Below, piece by piece: positions 1 to 7,539 of a DNA stretch of 64,000 nucleotides. The stretch spans positions 1,302,001 to 1,366,000 of the forward strand of contig NZ_CP023049.2 of assembly GCF_002285635.2 (NCBI RefSeq). The letters are read 5' to 3'. Position numbers and translations under genes: made by a program. This DNA is from Chryseobacterium piperi (GTDB lineage Bacteria > Bacteroidota > Bacteroidia > Flavobacteriales > Weeksellaceae). The notes under the pieces are model-generated. The model was given only the letters and a program-made list of their open reading frames with translations, was not told the DNA's origin and ran no database searches. Position 1 is the first letter of the stretch. Every line of letters begins with the position of its first letter.

Positions 1-715
1 TAGGAACAGTGACAGCTTTAGCATGCTCAATGGGCGATAACTCATCCATATGAAATCCGGTTCTCTTTTGAATTTCAAAATCAAAAAGATCCGTTCCTTC
101 TTTCAAATCAATTTTAGCCTCTTCACAAGCTCTTTCTATGAAAGGTCTTGCAGAAACAGGTTGTAATGCCAAAAGACTCTTAATATCTTTAAAATACTCC
201 GGATGTTTATTCATCGCTACCAAAGTAGAATTACAACCAAGACAGACACTGATTAAGCTCTTGATCATATTCTTTGTGCCAGCCCTTGAGTTTATATAAT
301 TTAAAGAACCTATAACATCTCTGTATTCTAATAAACCAATCCCTACCATTCTTCCATTCCCATCATCACTGTTTCCATGATTTCTCAGATCATACGCCAG
401 CACATTATAGCCGGCATCATGTAAGGCTTTATATTGAGGAATAAAATTCACTTCAAAACCTCCAAAATTTTTCCACGGCTCCAAATGCCCCGGATAGCCA
501 TATCGATTGCCCGGCATAAAGTGATTACAGATAACAAGCTTATCCGAATCTGCCGGAATAAACCAACCTTCCAGAGAAACACCGTCCATTGAAGGGAAAA
601 ATACATCTTCATACTCAAGCCCATATTCATCTGGCCTTCTAAACACTGGGGTTCTGTAGGATTTTGCAAAAAAATCAGCCAACCCTCTAATTACTTCTTC
701 TGATTGTTTGTCCAT
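1..715 (-). CDS. Alpha/beta hydrolase, C-terminus beyond window edge
   Basis: The frame read leftwards from the ATG at 713-715 stays open to base 1, giving about 238 residues of an alpha/beta-hydrolase. Visible are the beta-strand/turn region around residues 55-75, an AYDLRNHG segment (about 107-114) typical of the fold, and a nucleophile-elbow-like SVCLG at 156-160. That elbow carries Cys where most family members carry Ser, as in dienelactone-hydrolase-like proteins; whether this Cys is catalytic is inference. A TAnnTTTG-type element lies at 738-745 on this strand, about 23 bases before the start. An AraC regulator lies just upstream on the same strand and is a plausible regulator. Substrate unknown. 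Confidence 0.7.
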   Translation of the reverse strand, partial: MDKQSEEVIRGLADFFAKSYRTPVFRRPDEYGLEYEDVFFPSMDGVSLEGWFIPADSDKLVICNHFMPGNRYGYPGHLEPWKNFGGFEVNFIPQYKALHDAGYNVLAYDLRNHGNSDDGNGRMVGIGLLEYRDVIGSLNYINSRAGTKNMIKSLISVCLGCNSTLVAMNKHPEYFKDIKSLLALQPVSARPFIERACEEAKIDLKEGTDLFDFEIQKRTGFHMDELSPIEHAKAVTVP

Positions 716-737
716 AATATAATTGTTTATGTTCTAA

Positions 738-745
738 CAAAATTA
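738..745 (-). promoter_or_regulatory. -7 promoter element (TAATTTTG) of the hydrolase
   Basis: The minus strand reads TAATTTTG, an exact match to the Bacteroidota TAnnTTTG element, placed to give a leader of about 17 bases. No convincing -33 TTG was found. Confidence 0.5.
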
Positions 746-796
746 TCCTATTCCATTTTTAGAAAAATATCCGAAAAGGAAAAAAAAGTATCCAAT

Positions 797-1657
797 TCAA
801 ATATTATTTTGTTTGAATTTAAAAGGACTTTGATTTGTATGTGATTTAAAGAATTTTGAAAAATTATTTGAATATTCAAACCCTAATGAAAAAGCGACTT
901 CAGAAATATTCATATCCGTATTCTTGATCATTATTTTAGCCTCGGATATTAATTTTTCATGGATATGCTCAGTGGTTGTCTTTCCTGTAAGTTCTTTCAC
1001 TGCATAGTTCAGATAGTTTACATGTACAGATAGTAATGTAGCAAAATCTGATGGTTTTCTAAATAACAATGGGTGATCTACCGTGACAGGAAACTGATTC
1101 CCTAAATGCTCAATAAAGATACTGACCACTTTCTCGCTGGAAGCTTTTGTCGTTTGGGTAGTAGTATCTGATTGAAGCTTTTGAGCTTCATGCATTATAA
1201 TATCCACATAACTTCGTAAAACATTATAATCCGTTGATTCTTTATTATCAGATTCATATAGCATTCTTTCAAACAGATCCAGTATAAAAGGAATTTGATT
1301 ATCATTTAAAAAGAATACAGGTTCTGCTCCCAGTCTGAATAACGGTGAGTTTTGAAGACGTTTGTTCCCTCCCAAAAATTCATTGGTAAATCTGCAGAAA
1401 TACCCAGTCTGCTCTTTGGAGACCATCTCCCACTGATATGGCACAATTGGATTGGTAAATAGTAATGCCGTTTTATCAATATGAATCCATTCATCTCCAT
1501 AGTAAAGATAACTTTCAGGGTGAACAATACATATCTTATAAAAAAAACGGATGTCACAAGGCACCGGATCCTCAAGATAACTTTTAAGATCAAAGACCTG
1601 AAACTGGTTTGCCTGCAATGGATTATTTAATCCATTGCTTTCATCAGAGTAAATCAT
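797..1657 (-). CDS. AraC family transcriptional regulator
   Basis: A 286-residue protein. The last ~100 residues form an AraC/XylS double helix-turn-helix; the segment with MNISEVAFSLGFEYSNNFSK (about 250-269) matches the second, most conserved HTH. The N-terminal ~170 residues look like a cupin-type sensor domain (AraC_binding), although weakly conserved. It lies 81 bases upstream of the hydrolase on the same strand and probably controls it and/or itself. The inducer is unknown. Confidence 0.85.
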   Translation of the reverse strand: MIYSDESNGLNNPLQANQFQVFDLKSYLEDPVPCDIRFFYKICIVHPESYLYYGDEWIHIDKTALLFTNPIVPYQWEMVSKEQTGYFCRFTNEFLGGNKRLQNSPLFRLGAEPVFFLNDNQIPFILDLFERMLYESDNKESTDYNVLRSYVDIIMHEAQKLQSDTTTQTTKASSEKVVSIFIEHLGNQFPVTVDHPLLFRKPSDFATLLSVHVNYLNYAVKELTGKTTTEHIHEKLISEAKIMIKNTDMNISEVAFSLGFEYSNNFSKFFKSHTNQSPFKFKQNNI

Positions 1658-1774
1658 AAGGATATATTAACGAACTGTTGTTACTTCTAAAGTAGGAATT
1701 TATAAGTAACTAAGCAATATTCATTTAAATCAAAAGTAAATAACGGACTCCCTCCTACTTTGACAAAATAGTCA

Positions 1775-2143
1775 TCAATCCTTCTGCTTAACAATAAAAA
1801 CCGTCCCGGCCGGATCAGTAATCCAATGCATATTATCGGGAATTTTTTCAAATTCATCACAAGTCTCCACCTCGTTATTTTTAAGATAAGATACTGCAGA
1901 TTCCACATTAGGAACATTTAATTCCAGCCAGGTCTCAGAATGAGTGTAATTATCTACACAATCAAGCCACATGGTATTTCCTCCAAACTTCACCTCATGA
2001 GTTCGTGAAACTGTTGGATTATCAATAGGTTTTTCTTCAACCTCCAGTTTTAGAATATCTTTATAAAAAGATACGGTCTGCTCATACTTGTGTTTAGGAA
2101 TCTTTATTGCAATATTAATTCCTCCTTCAAATTTTGTTTCCAT
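1775..2143 (-). CDS. VOC family (glyoxalase/bleomycin-resistance-like) protein
   Basis: A 122-residue protein of the size of a single vicinal-oxygen-chelate domain. The N-terminus IAIKIPKHKYEQTVSFYKDI and the C-terminus WITDPAGTVFIVKQ are typical of the fold (beta-alpha-beta-beta-beta with the 'DPxG' turn). Metal-ligand assignment is uncertain, so the activity (lyase, dioxygenase, antibiotic binding) cannot be told. A perfect 13-bp inverted repeat lies 37 bases upstream of the start and may be its operator. Confidence 0.75.
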   Translation of the reverse strand: METKFEGGINIAIKIPKHKYEQTVSFYKDILKLEVEEKPIDNPTVSRTHEVKFGGNTMWLDCVDNYTHSETWLELNVPNVESAVSYLKNNEVETCDEFEKIPDNMHWITDPAGTVFIVKQKD

Positions 2144-2641
2144 GGTTCAATTTTTTTGTTACATAATATCTAAGAGTCCGTTTACATTCTATTGAATAGA
2201 ATGTAAACAGCAGATAATTTAATCATATTTTCGGATATCTTGATCTTATATTAGAAAAAATAAATAATTTAAAACTCTGATTTTAAACCTATTATTTAAT
2301 ATCAGATTCAATTGATCCTACCATTGTGTCGCAAAAGAAGAAGAAAATATCATTATTCAACTAAAAATAGAACCCATTATCAAGCTCTTACTTTAGATTA
2401 AAATCTCCTTCAATCTAAAACAATCTTTAATTTGGCTGGTTTTTTCGCTTACGCGATTAATTATTTTTCACCATAAAGGCAAATAAAAAAATAATTTAAA
2501 CTCATTAAATGAATATTATATATTTTTTTGATTTTAATTATTTTTTAATATATTTAATATTGATTTATTGTTTTTGTAGTGAATTTAATTTAATTAATGA
2601 AAAATTATTATTAATTTCACAAAATCAAACAACAAATCATT
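2144..2641. other. Gene-free intergenic region (498 bp)
   Basis: No open frame in this divergent gap looks coding. It holds the inverted repeat at 2180-2208 and an AT-rich stretch (about 2460-2641) that must contain the promoter of the first M43 protease. No clear TAnnTTTG element was found for that gene. Confidence 0.6.
2180..2208. repeat. Perfect 13-bp inverted repeat, candidate operator
   Basis: Arms GTTTACATTCTAT (2180-2192) and its exact complement (2196-2208) are separated by TGA. There is no T-tract on either side, so a terminator is less likely than an operator or a leader hairpin of the VOC gene, whose start is at 2143. Confidence 0.55.
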
Positions 2642-3637
2642 ATGAAAAGAACATTATTCGCTTTGTTGGCTGTATTTACTATTACAGCCTGCAACAACAA
2701 TGACAACCTTACCGCCTCTCAAGACCAGGGGGTAAACAAGTCTGAAAACAACGCAAATGCACGTAGTAAGCTGTGCGCTTCCGAGGAGATTCGAAAGGAA
2801 GCTTTAAAAAACAATCCAACCCTTCGGGCCAGGTACAACGAAATAGAGCAACAGGCTGCGAGATACATCAATAACCTTAAACAAGGAAAAGTACTCCCCG
2901 ATGGTTCTCTGGAAATTCCTGTAGTCGTTAACTTAATCTACGCTACTTCAGCAGATAATTTATCAGACTCCCAGATTCAGGATCAGATAGACGTCCTCAA
3001 CGAGGATTTATCGGCTACTAACTCAGACGTTTCAAAAATTCCAGCCGAATTCAAGCCTGTTGCTGCAGGAGATACGAAGGTGAGATTCCGATTAAGTAAA
3101 ATCAACAGAAGATTCAACCCCCAACTCAATTGGGATCCTTTCACCAATTCTATGAAACGATCATCTACAGGAGGAATTGACGCCACAGATCCTACCAAAA
3201 ATCTTAACTTTTGGATTGTCAACAGGATGAGTGCCCTGATCTTCAATGTTCAGGGGTTTGCCACCTTCCCTGAATCAGCAGGACAATGGGATGATGGAAT
3301 CGTAGTCATTGCCGGGCGTGTTGGAAAAACACAGGACAGAGGCTTTGGAAGAGTAACAACTCATGAAGTAGGGCATTATCTCAACCTTAGACACATCTGG
3401 GGAGACGCCAATTGTGGTGATGACTTCTGTGATGATACCCCTACCCAACCTTCTTCTAATAGTGGAAAACCCAATTATCCACTTTATGGTACCTGTGGTG
3501 GCGTACAACGTTCTTTGATGTTTATGAATTACATGGATTATGTAGATGGCGACGCTATGTACATGTTCTCCAGCGATCAAAATCAAAGAATACAAGCTAC
3601 TGTTTCATCTAACGGCCCGAGAGCGAGCTTAAGATAA
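2642..3637 (+). CDS. M43 family zinc metalloprotease, lipoprotein
   Basis: A 331-residue protein with a lipoprotein signal (MKRTLFALLAVFTITAC, lipobox ITAC, Cys17), so it is probably anchored in a membrane facing the periplasm or surface. The zinc motif HExxHxxGxxH appears as HEVGHYLNLRH from residue 241, followed by a Cys-containing loop (NCGDDFCDD) and a Met-turn region MFMNYMDYVD, as in cytophagalysin/pappalysin-like M43 enzymes. No T9SS sorting domain is visible. It is followed by a close paralog, and the catalytic halves are almost identical at DNA level. Substrate unknown. Confidence 0.9.
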   Translation: MKRTLFALLAVFTITACNNNDNLTASQDQGVNKSENNANARSKLCASEEIRKEALKNNPTLRARYNEIEQQAARYINNLKQGKVLPDGSLEIPVVVNLIYATSADNLSDSQIQDQIDVLNEDLSATNSDVSKIPAEFKPVAAGDTKVRFRLSKINRRFNPQLNWDPFTNSMKRSSTGGIDATDPTKNLNFWIVNRMSALIFNVQGFATFPESAGQWDDGIVVIAGRVGKTQDRGFGRVTTHEVGHYLNLRHIWGDANCGDDFCDDTPTQPSSNSGKPNYPLYGTCGGVQRSLMFMNYMDYVDGDAMYMFSSDQNQRIQATVSSNGPRASLR

Positions 3638-3640
3638 AAA

Positions 3641-3671
3641 AATGAGTCTTTCATCTTCTGAAAGACTCATT
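3641..3671 (+). terminator. Stem-loop between the two M43 genes
   Basis: The arm AATGAGTCTTTCA (3641-3653) and its exact complement (3659-3671) flank a 5-base loop, only 4 bases after the stop codon. There is no strong T-run after it, so it may be a partial terminator or mRNA-stabilising hairpin inside a two-gene transcript. Confidence 0.6.
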
Positions 3672-3708
3672 AATTTCAAACACCTTTTTTACTAAAACAT
3701 CTATAATT

Positions 3709-4707
3709 ATGAAAAAAATATTGATTCTTTTATCCGCAGTATTAAGCTTTACTGCCTGTACTAATAATGAGAACCTAAGCAATAGCAATAATGACTCTCC
3801 CGATCTTCGTTCCTCCAATACCAATGCTACCGGTAGACACTGTCCTTCAGAAGATATTCGAAAGGAAGCCTTAAAAAATAATCAGGTTCTCAGAGCTCGT
3901 TTCGTTGAAAACGAGCGTCAAGCTGAAGAATTCTCTCAGGCTATAAAACTTGGAAAAGTATTACCCGACGGATCTGTAGAAGTCCCTGTAGTGTTCAATA
4001 TTATATACTCTTTAAATACAGACGCTGAAAATCTTTCCGAAAGTCGTTTACAAGAACAAATAGACGTGCTCAACCAAGACTATTCAGCTACCAATCCGGA
4101 TGTCTCTAAAATTCCTGCAGAATTCAAAACAGTAGCTGCAAACGACACGAAAGTTCGCTTCAAATTAGCCAAAATAGTTCGTAAATTTTCTCCTATTCTG
4201 GTATGGGCACCAACAGGAGATTTAATGAAACGATCAATTACTGGTGGAATTGATGCCACAGACCCGTCTAAAAATCTTAACTTCTGGGCAGTAAGAAATA
4301 TGGGATCAGTCCTGGGATATGCAACTTTTCCAGAATCAGCAGGACAATGGAACGACGGTATTGTTGTTACTTCAAAATACATAGGAAAAGCAGGAGCTAC
4401 GGATCCTTTCAATTTAGGGAGGACCGCTACCCATGAAGTAGGACATTATCTCAACCTTAGACACATCTGGGGAGACGCCAATTGTGGTGATGACTTCTGT
4501 GATGATACCCCTACCCAGCCTTCCTCTAATAGTGGAAAACCTAATTATCCACTTTATGGCACATGCGGTGGCGTACAACGCTCTTTGATGTTTATGAACT
4601 ATATGGACTATGTGGATGATGCTGCCATGTTCATGTTCTCTAATCATCAAAAAGAAAGAATGCAGGCTGTTGTTGCTCCTAACGGCCCCAGAGTCGGTTT
4701 AAGATAA
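3709..4707 (+). CDS. M43 family zinc metalloprotease, lipoprotein (paralog)
   Basis: A 332-residue paralog of the preceding gene. It has its own lipoprotein signal (MKKILILLSAVLSFTAC), the pro-like segment with SEDIRKEALKNN, and the zinc site HEVGHYLNLRH from residue 242, with the same Cys loop and MNYMDYVDD turn. The N-terminal halves of the two proteins have clearly diverged while the region around the zinc site is nearly identical at DNA level. Expected role: cell-envelope or secreted proteolysis. Confidence 0.9.
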   Translation: MKKILILLSAVLSFTACTNNENLSNSNNDSPDLRSSNTNATGRHCPSEDIRKEALKNNQVLRARFVENERQAEEFSQAIKLGKVLPDGSVEVPVVFNIIYSLNTDAENLSESRLQEQIDVLNQDYSATNPDVSKIPAEFKTVAANDTKVRFKLAKIVRKFSPILVWAPTGDLMKRSITGGIDATDPSKNLNFWAVRNMGSVLGYATFPESAGQWNDGIVVTSKYIGKAGATDPFNLGRTATHEVGHYLNLRHIWGDANCGDDFCDDTPTQPSSNSGKPNYPLYGTCGGVQRSLMFMNYMDYVDDAAMFMFSNHQKERMQAVVAPNGPRVGLR

Positions 4708-4721
4708 TAATTCATTGAATA

Positions 4722-4755
4722 AAAAAGAGGCTGCCCAAAAGGGCAGCCTCTTTTT
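4722..4755. terminator. Bidirectional intrinsic terminator
   Basis: The arm ending in AGAGGCTGCCC (to 4736) pairs across an AAAA loop with GGGCAGCCTCT (from 4741). An A-run precedes it and a T-run follows it, so it can end transcription from both the M43 gene (+) and the BI-1 gene (-). Confidence 0.9.
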
Positions 4756-4775
4756 ATATCTTTATTTAGCCTTTA

Positions 4776-5462
4776 TTAGCTTCTTCTGCTCATCAAGATG
4801 CTCAGGATATACCAGAACAAAAGCATAATTGAAGCAAAAAGTTGAAGAGCAGCTCCTACATACTGATCTGTAGCATAAGAATCTTTAAGCTTACTCGTTT
4901 GGTACAAAATTGTTGCTGAAGCTAAAATAACCATTCCAACAGAAAACCAAAGCCCCAGATTAAATCCGAAGATCATTCCTGCTACGATCAATCCGATGGC
5001 AATAAAACCTCCGATTACAATAATATTTCTTAAAAATGAAAAATCCCTTTTGGAAGTAAATGCAACCGCTGAAATACCTGCAAACATTGCCACCGTTAAC
5101 ATAGCTGCCTGAAAAATAACTTTAGGTCCTGAATAAGCCATGGCGATATAAATAAGCGGCAGGAAAATAACAGCCTCAAGTACTACATAAAACCCAAGCC
5201 CTAAGTATTGTGTTGATTTACTTTGTGATAAAGACCATTTTGAAGCCAATATGGAAGCCATCCAGAATACCCCGATAATCAGCAACCAAATATACCTTTG
5301 TGCAAACATCATAGAAATCAATTCAGCAGGTACTGTTTTCAATAAAATAGTTTCAACACCGATAAAAGCAAGGATTGATAAGGCAACATGTATATACGTC
5401 TTCTTATAAAACTCTGCTTTTTCTACATCCGTGGACTGGGCCACGATAATATCTTTAATCAT
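4776..5462 (-). CDS. Bax inhibitor-1/YccA family membrane protein
   Basis: A 228-residue polytopic inner-membrane protein with about seven hydrophobic segments, the normal length and layout for the BI-1/YccA (UPF0005) family. The segment GFNLGLWFSVGMVILASATI and the ending WYILSILMSRR fit the family's last helices. Family members have been linked to proton/calcium leak or to FtsH modulation; the role here is unproven. It is the last gene of a likely three-gene transcript with the two genes upstream (gaps of 31 and 25 bases) and ends at the shared terminator. Confidence 0.85.
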   Translation of the reverse strand: MIKDIIVAQSTDVEKAEFYKKTYIHVALSILAFIGVETILLKTVPAELISMMFAQRYIWLLIIGVFWMASILASKWSLSQSKSTQYLGLGFYVVLEAVIFLPLIYIAMAYSGPKVIFQAAMLTVAMFAGISAVAFTSKRDFSFLRNIIVIGGFIAIGLIVAGMIFGFNLGLWFSVGMVILASATILYQTSKLKDSYATDQYVGAALQLFASIMLLFWYILSILMSRRS

Positions 5463-5493
5463 AGTTTATATTTTTTATCTAAATATATTAAAA

Positions 5494-5949
5494 TTATTCG
5501 TCTTTCTGGGAAGGTTTAATCCCAATAATTTTTCCGTTCTCCTCAAACAGAACTGTAATGATATTTTTAGGAAGTGAAGCTTTATCATCAGAATAACGGT
5601 ACTGAATCATCGGATACTTCTCTCCGTCTATCAGGGTCTGACTTCCTGTTTGAAACACTTCCATCTTATGATCAAGCCGAATACTGTCTGACAGTTTTTT
5701 AAGAACGCGATCAGTCACTACTACTTTCACTTTATCGGAAAGCAATGCATCGAAAATGTTACGATCTGAAGAAGATTTTAATGCGTTGATAAAAGCAGAA
5801 AACCTGTCATTATAAAGTGCTATCTTTTCTTTATTGATCTCTGATAATGATTCTTTTTTCTTTGGAATATCAACCTGTGCGTCCATTACCTTTTGGGAAA
5901 AACAGAATTGAGCCATGAGGATCGTTCCTGCTAAAAATATCTTTTTCAT
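5494..5949 (-). CDS. Small secreted protein of unknown function
   Basis: A 151-residue protein with a clear Sec signal (MKKIFLAGTILMAQFCFSQ) and a mature part of about 130 residues without a family I can name. The mature region is rich in Lys/Asp/Ser and looks like a compact alpha+beta domain (for example QYRYSDDKASLPKNIITVLF). It lies between the acyl-CoA reductase and the BI-1 gene on the same strand, with short gaps, so it is probably co-transcribed. Confidence 0.75.
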   Translation of the reverse strand: MKKIFLAGTILMAQFCFSQKVMDAQVDIPKKKESLSEINKEKIALYNDRFSAFINALKSSSDRNIFDALLSDKVKVVVTDRVLKKLSDSIRLDHKMEVFQTGSQTLIDGEKYPMIQYRYSDDKASLPKNIITVLFEENGKIIGIKPSQKDE

Positions 5950-5974
5950 ATCACGGAATTTGGTGATCCTAAAA

Positions 5975-7009
5975 CTACACTATTTCCAGGAATTTCATTG
6001 TATCTACATTATCCGCATAGGTATCTAACCCCGGATTCTGCGCTTCTCCAAAAGGAATAGAATCCAATCCCAACTCATTTTTAGCCACTACACATTGTAT
6101 ATTTTCTTCATTCTCGCTGATGAATTTTTTAACATCATCTAAAGAAGAATATCTGCTAAAATTAATTACTGAAAGCGGACTAAACAATTTATCATCTTCT
6201 TTCAGCATAACAAAATTATTATCCCAGAATTTATCCTGATTCAAGAGGTAAACCGCTCTGTTGTAATCATAATTATTGGCATATTTATTATGATTGATGA
6301 TATCCTTGAACCCGATAAAGCTTTCAAAAAGCTTGTCGATTAAGAAATCTTCAGGAATAAAAATCCTGGTAACATTCCTGCAGCCTAGTCCGAAATACTG
6401 AAAAATATCGTGCGCAAGAAGCTCCAGCTCTTGTTCAGTCTCATTGCCTTTCAAAACCGCAACCGAAGTCCTGTTCTTACGGATAATATTCAGATGATTT
6501 TTAAAATAATACTCTAAATATCTTGCCGTATTATTACTTCCGGTTGCAATTACAGCATCAAAATTCTCCAGTCTTTCAACAAATTCATATTCAATTGGAT
6601 CGACTGAAAATTCGTTCCACTTTTTCAGTAAAAACGGCACCATATATTTGTCTTTTGATGACAGCTTGATCACCGGTATATGATTACTTAAAACAACAGA
6701 GATCACGTCATGCCATCCCACTAACGGGATATTTCCTGCTAAAATCAGTCCTACTCTTTTGGAAGTTTTTGAAGGCGAATAGTCTTTAAGCCAATTCTTT
6801 AAACTTTTCTCCGTCATTAAATCTGCCCATTGTTTTAAAGCAAATTTCTGATTATCAATAGTAAACCAAGGGTTCTCTATTTCAGACTTCTTTAATAATA
6901 CTTCGAATTCAACATCAGCATCATTAAATTCTTCAGGTTTTTTTGCTAAAAACGCTTGTATATAATCACTTAATTTAATAAGTCCTAAAACTTTATTTTC
7001 GATATTCAT
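5975..7009 (-). CDS. LuxC-like acyl-CoA reductase
   Basis: A 344-residue protein resembling the LuxC family, part of the aldehyde dehydrogenase superfamily, that reduces acyl-CoA/acyl-protein to aldehyde with NADPH. The segment VGLILAGNIPLVGWHD (about 85-102) fits the family's conserved N-terminal region, FDAVIATGSNNTARYLEYY its cofactor-binding part, and GLGCRNVTRIFIP carries the candidate catalytic Cys. It is shorter than bioluminescence LuxC (about 480 residues). It is divergent from a ferredoxin gene across an almost symmetric promoter. The physiological role is not known to me. Confidence 0.8.
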   Translation of the reverse strand: MNIENKVLGLIKLSDYIQAFLAKKPEEFNDADVEFEVLLKKSEIENPWFTIDNQKFALKQWADLMTEKSLKNWLKDYSPSKTSKRVGLILAGNIPLVGWHDVISVVLSNHIPVIKLSSKDKYMVPFLLKKWNEFSVDPIEYEFVERLENFDAVIATGSNNTARYLEYYFKNHLNIIRKNRTSVAVLKGNETEQELELLAHDIFQYFGLGCRNVTRIFIPEDFLIDKLFESFIGFKDIINHNKYANNYDYNRAVYLLNQDKFWDNNFVMLKEDDKLFSPLSVINFSRYSSLDDVKKFISENEENIQCVVAKNELGLDSIPFGEAQNPGLDTYADNVDTMKFLEIV

Positions 7010-7037
7010 AATTACTGTAAAATTGGGGAATATTTTG

Positions 7038-7055
7038 TAATTTTGTGCAAATTTA
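7038..7055. promoter_or_regulatory. Symmetric pair of opposed -7 elements
   Basis: TAATTTTG on the plus strand (7038-7045) and TAAATTTG on the minus strand (7055-7048) lie back to back with two bases between them, making an almost perfect palindrome. The plus element suits the ferredoxin gene (ATG 7069) and the minus element the acyl-CoA reductase (ATG 7009). The predicted start points would overlap head to head. Confidence 0.6.
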
Positions 7056-7068
7056 AAAAAAATTAGCG

Positions 7069-7419
7069 ATGGCTATTAAAATAACTGATGAATGCATCAA
7101 TTGCGGAGCTTGCGAACCAGAGTGTCCCAATAATGCAATATATGAAGGAGCCGTAGACTGGAAAGCTTCCGAAGGTACTGAATTAAAAGGTACTGTAACA
7201 TTACCATCAGGATTAACAGTAGATGCAGATGCACCTCAGGAACCTGTGAGTGATGATGTTTATTTTATCGTTACTGATAAATGTACAGAGTGTAAAGGAT
7301 TTCATGAAGAGCCACAATGTGCTGCGGTTTGTCCTGTAGACTGCTGCGTTCCGGATGAAGATCATGTAGAATCGGAAGAAGCCTTACTAAACAAAAAAGC
7401 GTTCTTACACGGTGAATAA
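7069..7419 (+). CDS. 4Fe-4S dicluster ferredoxin
   Basis: A 116-residue ferredoxin. The first cluster motif is CINCGACEPECP (about residues 9-20) and the second is CTECKGFHEEPQCAAVCP with an extended loop between the second and third Cys, followed by VDCC. This is the 2[4Fe-4S] bacterial ferredoxin pattern with an inserted loop and an acidic C-terminus. It carries electrons at low potential in the cytoplasm; the partner is unknown. It ends at a strong terminator, so it is a single-gene unit. Confidence 0.92.
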   Translation: MAIKITDECINCGACEPECPNNAIYEGAVDWKASEGTELKGTVTLPSGLTVDADAPQEPVSDDVYFIVTDKCTECKGFHEEPQCAAVCPVDCCVPDEDHVESEEALLNKKAFLHGE

Positions 7420-7425
7420 AAAACG

Positions 7426-7455
7426 CCGTCTCATCAATTATGAGACGGTTTTTTT
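7426..7455 (+). terminator. Intrinsic terminator of the ferredoxin gene
   Basis: CCGTCTCAT (7426-7434) pairs with its exact complement (7440-7448) across a 5-base loop, followed by seven T. Confidence 0.92.
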
Positions 7456-7460
7456 AACGA

Positions 7461-7468
7461 TAATTTTG
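7461..7468 (+). promoter_or_regulatory. -7 promoter element (TAATTTTG) of serC
   Basis: An exact TAnnTTTG match directly after the ferredoxin terminator. It predicts a leader of about 65 bases before the serC ATG at 7540. Confidence 0.55.
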
Positions 7469-7490
7469 AAGAATCTATATAAATATTAAA

Positions 7491-7525
7491 GTGAAACCAC
7501 AGGTCCGGAAGGCCCTGTAACAACC
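7491..7525 (+). other. Possible structured 5' leader of serC
   Basis: A GC-richer patch in an AT-rich gap. ACAGGTCC (7499-7506) can pair with GGCCCTGT (7511-7518), with one mismatch, around a GGAA loop of the GNRA type. A shorter alternative stem (GTG/CAC) overlaps it at 7491-7500. It could be a regulatory leader for serine synthesis; I do not recognise it as a known riboswitch class. Confidence 0.35.
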
Positions 7526-7539
7526 AAAAAAATAAAAAT

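Noticed and set aside
448-669. 73-codon minus-strand ORF
   Set aside because: It is a shadow in another frame of the edge-truncated alpha/beta hydrolase at 1-715.
1687-1917. 76-codon minus-strand ORF ending TYKFLL
   Set aside because: It overlaps the VOC gene in another frame. The last 30 residues beyond it look somewhat protein-like but lack support.
4080-4412. 110-codon minus-strand ORF opposite the second M43 protease
   Set aside because: Antisense shadow of a clear gene.
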